NCBI GenBank assembly: GCA_030272155.1
Contig: CP126195.1
Coordinates: 1,285,001-1,349,000 of the forward strand
DNA: 64,000 nt
Direction: 5' to 3'
From: Tetradesmus obliquus
Lineage: Eukaryota; Chlorophyta; Chlorophyceae; Sphaeropleales; Scenedesmaceae
The notes beneath the pieces were generated by a model. The model worked only from the letters and a program-made list of their open reading frames with translations. It was not told the origin of the DNA and made no database searches. Shown piece by piece: positions 1 through 12,078 of this stretch. The translations under genes were made by a program, and so were the position numbers. The first letter of the stretch is position 1. Every line of letters starts with the position of its first letter.

Positions 1-113
1 GCCACGCTGCACTGTTATGCTAATTATCTATCAGACAGCATTCAGCCGAGATATGCCAAGCACTTGCAGCCTAGGCTGCCAACGTAGTTGTTGCTTCTGC
101 TGTTGCTTCTGCT

Positions 114-147
<34 letters not shown>

Positions 148-161
148 GCGTTTCAACTCAC

Positions 162-662
162 ACAGCAGGTGGTGTTGTTTGGGCCAGCGGTCGTGTTGTA
201 GTTGCTGTTGAACACGGAGTTAGGACCATCGCAGGGGAAGTTGCCGCCAGTGCTTGTGTACACAGCACACGTTTGCACAACGGTGATGACGGTGGTGGCG
301 GGGCCGTTGTTGCCCGTGTTCTGCTCATTATCGGTCGTGACATTGCCGGTGGTGGTCAGCGGGCCTGGTGCAACTGGCTTGACCACGAGAGGAATGTCAA
401 AGCTGCTGTTGGCCGGGATGCTGCCAAGGTTGCAGGTCACTGTCTGGCCGGTGGTGTTTGCGCTGCCAGTGACGGTGCAGTTTGATGGGCCGCTCACGTA
501 CTCCAAGCCAGGAGGCAGCACCTCAACCACCACGGTGTTGGGCGCGGGGCCGCCGCCGGTGTTGTTGACTGTCACGGTGTAGGTGCCGTTGCTGCCGATG
601 GGGATGCTCACTGTGGGGGGCTTCTCAATCGCCACATCAGGGGATCGCGTCAGCTGTTGGGG

Positions 663-703
<41 letters not shown>

Positions 704-3700
704 TTACTTCAGTATCAAACAGCAGATGCAGTGCATTCAGGTGTTTGTATCACATGGTCGCAAATTGTGTTGCGGAGTTATTGATAGGTGCTTGCCACGC
801 TGCACTGACACGCCATGATCTGTCCCGGAACTCACACAGCAGGTGGTGTTGCTTGGATTGCTGTTGGTGGCGCTGCCGTTGTTGAACACTGCGTTGCCAA
901 CGCACTCGAAGGGGCCGCCAGTGCTGGTGAACGCAGCACACGTGCGCACAACAGTGATGGTGTTGGTCGCAGGGCCGTTGTTGGTCGTGTTCTGCTCGCC
1001 AGCCGCTGCGACAGTAGCACTGGTGATGAATGGCCCTGCTGCTGTGGGCCGCACAACAATGCCGAGCGTGGTGTTGCCGCTCGCAGCGATGGTGCCATTG
1101 ATGGTGCAGGTGACCGTGGTGTTGCCGCTTGCCACGCAGCCTGCAGTGAAGCCAGGGCACGGCGCTTGTGGAAGCAGAAAACTGTAAAACCAAACATACT
1201 TGCAAACATCACCATCCAACCAAAACCATATGCAAACTGTTGACACGCTGACTCGTGTTGTCTCGCTTGCTGTACGTTTGGGAGGCAGCAATTTCGGCAG
1301 TGCATGCCATGCAGCAGCTGCACGGCTAGAAACGAAGCTGCTACAAGCTGTTGTCCGTGTCTCTCGTACAGGCTGTGGATGTGGTCTAGTCTGCTTGCTG
1401 TGCCTCACCTGCCGGCCCGCTCACGTACACCAGCCCTGCGGGCAGCGTCTCAGTGACCACCACGCTGCTGGCTGCCGCGCCGCCCACGTTGCTGACGGTG
1501 ATGCTGTAACTGGCGTTGCTGCCGATGGCCACGCTGACGTTGGCAGGGGACTTGGAAACGGTGACGTCTGGGAATAAAGCCGTCTGCAGCAGCAGCAGAT
1601 GACAAGCACCAATAAGAATGGTTGACATTGCAACTTGTACTGCATGATCTGCAAAAGTGCTCCACATAGCGATTTTGATTTGGGCTGCAAAGGTACGTAC
1701 AGAGGTTTATGCAACATACTGGTGCAAAGCATAAGGTGAAGAAGCAGGGTGCGTTGCAACAAGTCAATGATCCCGGAACTCACACAGCAGGTGGTGTTGC
1801 TTGGATTGCTGTTGGTGGCGCTGCCGTTGTTGAACACTGCGTTGCCAACGCACTCGAAGGGGCCGCCAGTGCTGGTGAACGCAGCACACGTGCGCACAAC
1901 AGTGATGGTGTTGGTCGCAGGGCCGTTGTTGGTCGTGTTCTGCTCGCCAGCCGCTGCAACAGTAGCACTGGTGATGAATGGCCCTGCTGCTGTGGGCCGC
2001 ACAACAATGCCGAGCGTGGTGTTGCCGCTCGCAGCGATGGTGCCATTGATGGTGCAGGTGACCGTGGTGTTGCCGCTTGCCACGCAGCCTGCAGTGAAGC
2101 CAGGGCACGGCGCTTGTGGAAGCAGAAAACTGTAAAACCAAACATACTTGCAAACATCACCATCCAACCAAAACCATATGCAAACTGTTGACACGCTGAC
2201 TCGTGTTGTCTCGCTTGCTGTACGTTTGGGAGGCAGCAATTTCGGCAGTGCATGCCATGCAGCAGCTGCACGGCTAGAAACGAAGCTGCTACAAGCTGTT
2301 GTCCGTGTCTCTCGTACAGGCTGTGGATGTGGTCTAGTCTGCTTGCTGTGCCTCACCTGCCGGCCCGCTCACGTACACCAGCCCTGCGGGCAGCGTCTCA
2401 GTGACCACCACGCTGCTGGCTGCCGCGCCGCCCACGTTGCTGACGGTGATGCTGTAACTGGCGTTGCTGCCGATGGCCACGCTGACGTTGGCAGGGGACT
2501 TGGAAACGGTGACGTCTGGGAATAAAGCCGTCTGCAGCAGCAGCAGATGACAAGCACCAATAAGAATGGTTGACATTGCAACTTGTACTGCATGATCTGC
2601 AAAAGTGCTCCACATAGCGATTTTAATTTGGGCTGCAAAGGTACGTACAGAGGTTTATGCAACATACTGGTGCAAAGCATAAGGTGAAGAAGCAGGGTGC
2701 GTTGCAACAAGTCAATGATCCCGGAACTCACACAGCAGGTGGTGTTGCTTGGATTGCTGTTGGTGGCGCTGCCGTTGTTGAACACTGCGTTGCCAACGCA
2801 CTCGAAGGGGCCGCCAGTGCTGGTGAACGCAGCACACGTGCGCACAACAGTGATGGTGTTGGTCGCAGGGCCGTTGTTGGTCGTGTTCTGCTCGCCAGCC
2901 GCTGCGACAGTAGCACTGGTGATGAATGGCCCTGCTGCTGTGGGCCGCACAACAATGCCGAGCGTGGTGTTGCCGCTCGCAGCGATGGTGCCATTGATGG
3001 TGCAGGTGACCGTGGTGTTGCCGCTTGCCACGCAGCCTGCAGTGAAGCCAGGGCACGGCGCTTGTGGAAGCAGAAAACTGTAAAACCAAACATACTTGCA
3101 AACATCACCATCCAACCAAAACCATATGCAAACTGTTGACACGCTGACTCGTGTTGTCTCGCTTGCTGTACGTTTGGGAGGCAGCAATTTCGGCAGTGCA
3201 TGCCATGCAGCAGCTGCACGGCTAGAAACGAAGCTGCTACAAGCTGTTGTCCGTGTCTCTCGTACAGGCTGTGGATGTGGTCTAGTCTGCTTGCTGTGCC
3301 TCACCTGCCGGCCCGCTCACGTACACCAGCCCTGCGGGCAGCGTCTCAGTGACCACCACGCTGCTGGCTGCCGCGCCGCCCACGTTGCTGACGGTGATGC
3401 TGTAACTGGCGTTGCTGCCGATGGCCACGCTGACGTTGGCAGGGGACTTGGAAACGGTGACGTCTGGGAATAAAGCCGTCTGCAGCAGCAGCAGATGACA
3501 AGCACCAATAAGAATGGTTGACATTGCAACTTGTACTGCATGATCTGCAAAAGTGCTCCACATAGCGATTTTGATTTGGGCTGCAAAGGTACGTACAGAG
3601 GTTTATGCAACATACTGGTGCAAAGCATAAGGTGAAGAAGCAGGGTGCGTTGCAACAAGTCAATGATCCCGGAACTCACACAGCAGGTGGTGTTGCTTGG

Positions 3701-6700
3701 ATTGCTGTTGGTGGCGCTGCCGTTGTTGAACACTGCGTTGCCAACGCACTCGAAGGGGCCGCCAGTGCTGGTGAACGCAGCACACGTGCGCACAACAGTG
3801 ATGGTGTTGGTCGCAGGGCCGTTGTTGGTCGTGTTCTGCTCGCCAGCCGCTGCGACAGTAGCACTGGTGATGAATGGCCCTGCTGCTGTGGGCCGCACAA
3901 CAATGCCGAGCGTGGTGTTGCCGCTCGCAGCGATGGTGCCATTGATGGTGCAGGTGACCGTGGTGTTGCCGCTTGCCACGCAGCCTGCAGTGAAGCCAGG
4001 GCACGGCGCTTGTGGAAGCAGAAAACTGTAAAACCAAACATACTTGCAAACATCACCATCCAACCAAAACCATATGCAAACTGTTGACACGCTGACTCGT
4101 GTTGTCTCGCTTGCTGTACGTTTGGGAGGCAGCAATTTCGGCAGTGCATGCCATGCAGCAGCTGCACGGCTAGAAACGAAGCTGCTACAAGCTGTTGTCC
4201 GTGTCTCTCGTACAGGCTGTGGATGTGGTCTAGTCTGCTTGCTGTGCCTCACCTGCCGGCCCGCTCACGTACACCAGCCCTGCGGGCAGCGTCTCAGTGA
4301 CCACCACGCTGCTGGCTGCCGCGCCGCCCACGTTGCTGACGGTGATGCTGTAACTGGCGTTGCTGCCGATGGCCACGCTGACGTTGGCAGGGGACTTGGA
4401 AACGGTGACGTCTGGGAATAAAGCCGTCTGCAGCAGCAGCAGATGACAAGCACCAATAAGAATGGTTGACATTGCAACTTGTACTGCATGATCTGCAAAA
4501 GTGCTCCACATAGCGATTTTGATTTGGGCTGCAAAGGTACGTACAGAGGTTTATGCAACATACTGGTGCAAAGCATAAGGTGAAGAAGCAGGGTGCGTTG
4601 CAACAAGTCAATGATCCCGGAACTCACACAGCAGGTGGTGTTGCTTGGATTGCTGTTGGTGGCGCTGCCGTTGTTGAACACTGCGTTGCCAACGCACTCG
4701 AAGGGGCCGCCAGTGCTGGTGAACGCAGCACACGTGCGCACAACAGTGATGGTGTTGGTCGCAGGGCCGTTGTTGGTCGTGTTCTGCTCGCCAGCCGCTG
4801 CGACAGTAGCACTGGTGATGAATGGCCCTGCTGCTGTGGGCCGCACAACAATGCCGAGCGTGGTGTTGCCGCTCGCAGCGATGGTGCCATTGATGGTGCA
4901 GGTGACCGTGGTGTTGCCGCTTGCCACGCAGCCTGCAGTGAAGCCAGGGCACGGCGCTTGTGGAAGCAGAAAACTGTAAAACCAAACATACTTGCAAACA
5001 TCACCATCCAACCAAAACCATATGCAAACTGTTGACACGCTGACTCGTGTTGTCTCGCTTGCTGTACGTTTGGGAGGCAGCAATTTCGGCAGTGCATGCC
5101 ATGCAGCAGCTGCACGGCTAGAAACGAAGCTGCTACAAGCTGTTGTCCGTGTCTCTCGTACAGGCTGTGGATGTGGTCTAGTCTGCTTGCTGTGCCTCAC
5201 CTGCCGGCCCGCTCACGTACACCAGCCCTGCGGGCAGCGTCTCAGTGACCACCACGCTGCTGGCTGCCGCGCCGCCCACGTTGCTGACGGTGATGCTGTA
5301 ACTGGCGTTGCTGCCGATGGCCACGCTGACGTTGGCAGGGGACTTGGAAACGGTGACGTCTGGGAATAAAGCCGTCTGCAGCAGCAGCAGATGACAAGCA
5401 CCAATAAGAATGGTTGACATTGCAACTTGTACTGCATGATCTGCAAAAGTGCTCCACATAGCGATTTTGATTTGGGCTGCAAAGGTACGTACAGAGGTTT
5501 ATGCAACATACTGGTGCAAAGCATAAGGTGAAGAAGCAGGGTGCGTTGCAACAAGTCAATGATCCCGGAACTCACACAGCAGGTGGTGTTGCTTGGATTG
5601 CTGTTGGTGGCGCTGCCGTTGTTGAACACTGCGTTGCCAACGCACTCGAAGGGGCCGCCAGTGCTGGTGAACGCAGCACACGTGCGCACAACAGTGATGG
5701 TGTTGGTCGTAGGGCCGTTGTTGGTCGTGTTCTGCTCGCCAGCCGCTGCGACAGTAGCACTGGTGATGAATGGCCCTGCTGCTGTGGGCCGCACAACAAT
5801 GCCGAGCGTGGTGTTGCCGCTCGCAGCGATGGTGCCATTGATGGTGCAGGTGACCGTGGTGTTGCCGCTTGCCACGCAGCCTGCAGTGAAGCCAGGGCAC
5901 GGCGCTTGTGGAAGCAGAAAACTGTAAAACCAAACATACTTGCAAACATCACCATCCAACCAAAACCATATGCAAACTGTTGACACGCTGACTCGTGTTG
6001 TCTCGCTTGCTGTACGTTTGGGAGGCAGCAATTTCGGCAGTGCATGCCATGCAGCAGCTGCACGGCTAGAAACGAAGCTGCAACAAGCTGTTGTCCGTGT
6101 CTCTCGTACAGGCTGTGGATGTGGTCTAGTCTGCTTGCTGTGCCTCACCTGCCGGCCCGCTCACGTACACCAGCCCTGCGGGCAGCGTCTCAGTGACCAC
6201 CACGCTGCTGGCTGCCGCGCCGCCCACGTTGCTGACGGTGATACTATAGCTGGCGTTGCTGCCGATGGCCACGCTGACGTTGGCAGGGGACTTGGAGACG
6301 ATGACATCGGGGGCTGCACATGACAACAGGGACAGCAGCAGATGAACGTGAGGTGTCATGTCATCCTTGCTCATAGCAGTGTCATGCGCAAACGTGCTGG
6401 GTGTGTTGACCATTAGTGTGTAATTGATGCCGTTGAAACAGCTTGCAGGATACCCTTCGTGAAGTTACTGTGCTGGCTTGCAAGAGAGCCCTGCAGAGTA
6501 CCGTTACGCTCCTCTGCTGCTTTTCTCATTGCTCGGCTGCTTAAAACAGCTCAACATGCATGCCCGTTGTAGCTCATCTTAGCATGAGTGCTGCCAGAGC
6601 ATGGCCACTGCTTGCAGGAAAGAGCGAGCCAGCTGCAGGAGTGGTTGCTGCTGAGAAAGAGCCTCACTCAGGGGCTCAGCATGCATGCATATGCATGGCT

Positions 6701-9610
6701 TCTTGGCTGCTATGCTCTTGGCTCAGCTGCTCAACAGCCATGCATCGTTACAGCGTATTCTGACAGGAGGGCTGCTAGAGGATGGCCACTGCTTGCAGGA
6801 AAGAGCGAGCCAACTGCAAGCCTGCTTGCTGCTGAAAAAGTGCCTCACTTACGAATTCTGCAAGCACAGCTCACAGCCTCACCTGTTACTCTTGTGGTGC
6901 AGAAGGCCTGGTTGTTTGTGGCATCATTGTCGGCAGGCGGCTTCACAACAACTGTAGTTGTCCAGTTGCCGAGTGCAAGCGCCCTGGTGGTGATGGTGTA
7001 GACCAGCGTGGCATTGCTTCTGAGCGGCGTGGTGGTAGACGTTGTTACCGTGCACACATACACGGTGTTTGCACCGCTGGTGACACCCGATCCACAGGTG
7101 ACTGCAAACAGCGGCACCAGCAAGCACAGGGGAATCTTTAGTGTGTGACAGCTGCCCTCAGGCTACAGGATTTAGAGGTCAAGGGTTGAGGGTTTAGGCC
7201 TACATCCTGCTCCTCAGCCATGTTATCTTTAACAGTCTACGGGGCCTGATTGAGCTTCCGCCTCCCGCTGTTGTGCATGTCTCTATTGCTTCTTGGATGC
7301 GCGCCACACATAGTCTGCAACACCACCAAGTTTGTCCTGCAAGCAACAGTGCAGCTTTGTTTTGTGCAAACAAGCGGTTACATCTATGCCTGTGTGCTTG
7401 CCCGGTTGCCAGATGCTCACTTGGAGGCGCGCCTGCTGTTGCTGTCACGCCCACTAGTGACAGCCCGGCAGTTGGCAGTGTGATGTTCATAGGGATGGCA
7501 CCGGTCACATCGTATGGGCTCGGGTTGTCGAGCGTCAACTGCACTGTTCCGTTGCCACCCACAGCGACGCCATTGGCGCTGCAGCCGACCCCCACATCCA
7601 CGTCAGTGCAGGCAGCTTTCACAATTGTGTCGATAATTGCCCCAAGCGCGCTGAAGGAACTGGCAGTAAAATTGTAGTCACTAATTTTGTCGAGCCAGTC
7701 CGACCTGATGCCGCTTCCAACGCCGATGGACACGAGAGTGATTTGATCCTGCCTGATCTTAGCAGCTGCAACATAATCACGGAAGCAGCAAGGCAGACAG
7801 TTAGATAGTCATCAGTGGCAGTACAGACATGCAGTGAAGGCTGCTGCAGCAGGCAACTAAAATGCTTAATGTCCTTTTCACACATCTTGTACTTGCTGGC
7901 GTGGAGCACTTAGGTGTTGCAGCAGGCATTTGCCCGCCGGCTGATGTCTTTGTACATGTGGGGTGCAGTGCCTTTTCTTGCACCTTGGTGGGAGAATAGC
8001 CACATGAGCATGCCGCTCTTTCCCGCAACAGCAGCAACACCTGGCAACGACGATGATTGAGGCTCACCTCTACCCTCCGCAGCAACATCAGCACACGTGC
8101 AAGTGCTGGCCCCGCACCAGCAGGCGGTGTCGGGAATTGCAGAGCTGTTAGTGCATGATTGACAGTTTGTGCCAGGTACAATGGGGTTCGTGGCCCTGCA
8201 CGCAGAGAAGCAGGACACCAGCATTGCTCAGTCTCTGATGCATCTCAAGCACCAGGCTGATTGCATGATGCACACCAATGCATTGGAGTTGATAGCTGCT
8301 GGTGGTGCACCGCAAGCGATCACAGCTGTGGTGTGTGCAGCAGTACTGCAGGTGACCACCTAAAAGGCTGTGTTCCAGGTGGCAAGCCGCCGCTCAACAA
8401 GCGCTATTGCCAGCTACACGCAGTTAGCAAAAGCAGCACCGTTTGCAGACATTTGGACGAGAAAACAGCCAAGTAAACTGCAATACAACGCATACAGCAT
8501 GATCGCCTGGGCTTGATGCTTACTTGTCGTATACGTTGGCGTTTCCGTCAGTCAGCAGCATCACCATGCGAGGAAGCGTACTGTCGATGTTGCGTGTGAG
8601 AATGCCTGATGTAGAACTTGCGTAGCTGCAATGATACAAGTGTCAGATGACAGCAGCAGCAGCAGCAGCAGCAACGGCAGCAGCAGCAGCAGCCACAGGG
8701 CAAATCAGCAGCCTGTCAGCAGCAGGAACACCCTATGTCACAGCAGCAGCAAACCCACCACATCTGCGCCGTTGACTGCGATTGCTGCAAACTGCACTGA
8801 ACATGCGCATCCGTGGTGTACAGCACCCGGAGCAGTGCACACATCTTCAGTGACGGTTGCAAGCAGCGCGCGCATGCAAAGGATGCTGGCACCATGCTCG
8901 TTGCAAGTGCGGACAGCGCTCTGGCTTGTGCCGCTGTTCAGAAGGGCTCAACCAGAAAGGAATCAGTCACTGCATGCCTGCACATGATGCGGCACCTGTC
9001 ACTGACGCCGCTGCTGCTGCTGCTGCTGCTCAGAACCATCACGGAGCTCACCAAGTTGCTAGCCCAGCGTCTGTATTGGTGCCTCCCGTCGACTGGTTGT
9101 TGGCGTTGATGGCAGCTAAGGCAGCTGCTGTGTTGTTGGTCATGCTGGCCAACCCCGCCACAGCCGTAGCGCTGCTGGCAAACTCCGCGGCGCCATACTG
9201 GGATTTGGCTGCAGATGATGTGCCGGGCAAATAGATTGAATTGGCACAGTTGCCTTGGCGTTGCCTCGTGTTTTGTGTACACGAGCATGTGCAGCTGGAC
9301 ATCAGGCCACATATAAGCAGCCTGAGGCTGGATGGCACACTCTATACCTGTCAGATACGGGCTAGCCACGCAGCACAGGACACATACAGATCCGTCCAGC
9401 ACAGGCAACCTACGCAGCAGCTCATTCAATGGCTGATATGCTGCAATGTGCCCACAACACTCTGCGACCTTGTCTGCTGAATATGCTGTGCGTCCGTTAT
9501 GTTGAAAAGCCGCTCACTTGATAAATTTGCTATTTTGTTGATGACGTCACGCGTGAAGTTCAAGGCCCTGGTGAAGTCAGCCGCCGCAATAGAGCCGCTC
9601 TCTGCACAGC

Positions 9611-9641
<31 letters not shown>

Positions 9642-9990
9642 TGATGTTGGCTGGCACCATAGCAACTGAAGGAGAGCTGCAACTGACAACGTTGACTGCC
9701 TTTGAGGTCAACAGACGCTGCTGCACTGGAGCTCTGCCTGCAGATCACAGCCGCAGCAGCCCGAAGCTGCACGCAGCCTAGTGCAGCCAGTAGTGTTTGA
9801 TGCGCCATAGCTGCATGCAGAGTAGCAGGTAAGCCAGCAAACGTCCTGAGAGCCTCTCACCATCAATGACAAAGCACACGGCAATGCCGCATGTACCGCG
9901 CTGTGCCTGCACTGCTGGTGCATTCATGTACAGGCAGGCGGCAGCCACCAGCACGAGCAGCAGCTGCCGCAAGCCGCTGGCTGCTGCCAT
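162..9990 (-). CDS. Secreted VWA-DUF11 repeat protein (partial, continues past left edge)
   Basis: Twenty exons were modelled, all with compatible phases: 9990-9861, 9601-9518, 9208-9052, 8625-8524, 8195-8068, 7765-7421, 7101-6883, 6313-6149, 5904-5576, 5375-5201, 4956-4628, 4427-4253, 4008-3680, 3479-3305, 3060-2732, 2531-2357, 2112-1784, 1583-1409, 1164-836 and 653-162. They encode at least 1557 residues. The N-terminus is a signal peptide (hydrophobic LLLVLVAAACLY, then AVQAQ). A von Willebrand A domain follows with a complete MIDAS: DESGS formed across the exon 1/2 junction, GGTNTDAGL, and LLTDGN. After it come eight DUF11-type (PF01345) beta domains. Each array repeat carries about eight N-glycosylation sequons and paired cysteines. 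I infer an extracellular matrix, cell-wall or adhesion protein. The start is the first ATG before the signal peptide. The VWA core between exons 2 and 3 is shorter than usual, so a small exon may be missing from the model. The gene is clear; the exact splicing is less so. Confidence 0.82.
823..6242 (-). repeat. 948-bp tandem array of DUF11 exon pairs (about 5.7 copies)
   Basis: The same 948-bp unit recurs with its exon A donor at 1409, 2357, 3305, 4253, 5201 and 6149. Each unit holds exon A (175 bp), an intron of 244 bp, exon B (329 bp) and an intron of 200 bp. Exons A plus B make 504 bp, or 168 codons, entering and leaving in phase 0, so units can be gained or lost without a frameshift. I saw only a few single-base differences between complete units, for example near 1955, 2624, 5711 and 6082. 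Near-identity ends at about 823 on the left and 6242 on the right. The introns are as conserved as the exons, which points to recent amplification or gene conversion. Confidence 0.95.
6590..6852. repeat. Tandem duplication in intron 7 of the VWA-DUF11 gene
   Basis: A block of about 80 bp at 6590-6670, which includes ATGGCCACTGCTTGCAGGAA, recurs at about 6771-6852, offset about 181 bp. The copies are clearly related but not identical. No coding function is seen. Confidence 0.7.
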
Positions 9991-12078
9991 GGTGCTGCAC
10001 TAGCCGCCTGTTGACGGCGTCACCGGCAGCTGCTGCTGCCGCTGCTGTTTGTCAGCTTAGGGTAAGGGGCTACTGCTGACAGCAGTTGAAAGGGCAGGTG
10101 GCAGCGGCAGCAGCAGCAAGAGCTATGTGCGGGATGTATGTGATGTGCGCCGTGACAGCCGTTCATGCACCGCACAACAGGGTAAAATGGTGCCAGCACT
10201 TGCAAATAAGGCACGTGGCAGCGTTCACCCAGCAACTTTGATGTTGACTACAGCGTGCCTTGCTGCAGAGCTGCTGCTGCCTGGCAGGTGGTTGACCATA
10301 AGGCAGAAAAGTTGTTGAACGCGTTGTGCTGGATGCAACAGCTGTGCATGTCATGTAAGTGGCCGATCGTTCGATTCGTGCAATACATACGTAACATGCA
10401 CGGTGCTCCTGCTGGTATCGGCTGCTCCAGCAGTTCTGCTGGCAGGCAAGCAGAGGCAGCTGCATGGTCCTCACCAATGGCCGCAACCTGATGCTGTCAA
10501 GCTCCAGCCAAGCGCACACTACTCGTTGAAAGGTGGAAGATTTGGGTATTGCAACTTGCGATAGCTATTCGTCGGCTGCTGCAGGGCCCGCAGACCTCCA
10601 AGAGGAAGCGAGGCCGTTTGCGGGAAAGAACAAGTTGCCTGCTCCCAACCTCTCCGTATCAAGTGTGTGATCTATGTTTCAGATCCTTGAACAAGCCACG
10701 CGAGGACAGACGCACGTGTGTGAACCAGAGCAAGATGTTCCTTGTGACGGGCTGATGTCACAGTTCTATTGAGGGTGCTGACCAAACAGTTCCAAAGAAC
10801 TTACATCCAACAATCTTTGCACGCCCGTACAGCGTGGAGTGAGGGAAGCTGGGGAACGGCGACCGCAAAGGGTCGTACCCGAAATGACATCCGAACATCT
10901 CACGTTTGTGCATTAACGTCGCCTGTCTGGCACTTAACCTTTAAAAACACTGCTTGTTAAACGGCGTTAAACTGCTATATTCATGACACACGCTGAAGAA
11001 GTTCAATTTTACTTTACGAGGTAGAAGCGTGGTGCATAGCCACCTAAGAGCCGTGATATGCTTAACGTTTGAGTCAGAAACACTGTTCAGTATGGTAAAA
11101 GTGGATGACAGAAGCAAGAAGTGCCCCAAACCTGAACGTCAGCAATACCAGAGAAACCCGCACAAAGCCCGTTCGGAATGTCCTAAAAATTCAAAAGGTA
11201 CAGTTCAACGTTTTTCATATGCACGAATACGTCTAGTATAACCTGCATTGAAAAGTTCGGACTCGCAGCACATTGAAGTGCCAGCACCAGCTGCATCAGC
11301 GCTGCGCTCACCGGCTAGCTCCCGTGCAAGCGATTTTGAAATCAATTCTACATAGCACGATTTTGGTGAGCTCAAACCCTGTTCACGCACGGCCAGCATG
11401 CCATGATCGCAAGGCACACCATCACCACATGGTGCATGCATGGGTTACTCGACCTCCGAAGCTGCTCGCATGATTGCGCACTTAAAAGCTGGTATAACCT
11501 AGAGGGCTAAACGCTACGTAACACTGCGTTTGCTACTGCCATTGCTGCAAGAAGTGCGGTACAAGGCTTGCGCCACACTTGACAAGGCACATCCCGGCCA
11601 TGCACGCTCTGTGCTGCCGCTTCATCGCTGCACATAATACGCTTAAATTACAGTACTTGCTGACTTGCTCCCCAACAGTGCACTGCAGGCTTGTCCATGG
11701 CTACTGTCATGTCACCTGGCACCATCACACAGCAGGCATGACTGATCTGCATGTGCACCATGCACTCATCAGCAACCATCTGCATGCGGGCTACCAGTTA
11801 CTGTACAGATACGTGCAGGTACACGGTACTGAGACAGCATCACACATTGCTGTGTGCCCCAAACGGGCCTTCTGCAACGGCCAGCTGCAGGGGAACTTGC
11901 CATGCACCCACAGCACGCATGCGCATCATCAATACAAGCGCAAGCCCGTAAGAAGAACATGTGCAAGCCCTAGATGGCAGCTGCAGCTTGTGCTGCTCAC
12001 AGCAACTGGCACACAAGGCATGCTGAGTCACGGAGTCCAAGCAAAACTGCTTCTTGGCAGCTTCCAGGTAATTGGCGC
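9991..12078. other. Intergenic: promoter side of the VWA-DUF11 gene and 3' region of the FAD oxidoreductase
   Basis: No convincing gene was found. About 10540-11250 is noticeably AT-richer than its surroundings and holds only short open frames, for example a 49-residue plus-strand frame starting near 11092 that is rich in Lys and Arg. About 11560-12078 is CA-rich on plus, so TG-rich on minus, which resembles the 3' untranslated sequence seen after other genes here and may belong to the minus-strand oxidoreductase. Confidence 0.4.

Noticed and set aside
153-211. Poly-Leu and poly-Cys open frames near the left edge
   Set aside because: They translate the CTG/CAG microsatellite in the intron after the exon ending at 162.
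1421-6148. Open frames of 311, 163, 160, 129 and 128 residues repeated every 948 bp
   Set aside because: They are other-frame or intron-spanning readings of the DUF11 array and recur only because the DNA repeats. The spliced DUF11 frame explains the conservation.
10361-10390. tRNA T-arm-like GTTCGATTC
   Set aside because: No matching stems, anticodon arm or A box nearby. I found no convincing tRNA in the window.
10540-10760. Small Cys-containing plus-strand frame (CDLCFRSLNK)
   Set aside because: No ATG start, no partner exons and too few zinc-binding residues to call a finger.
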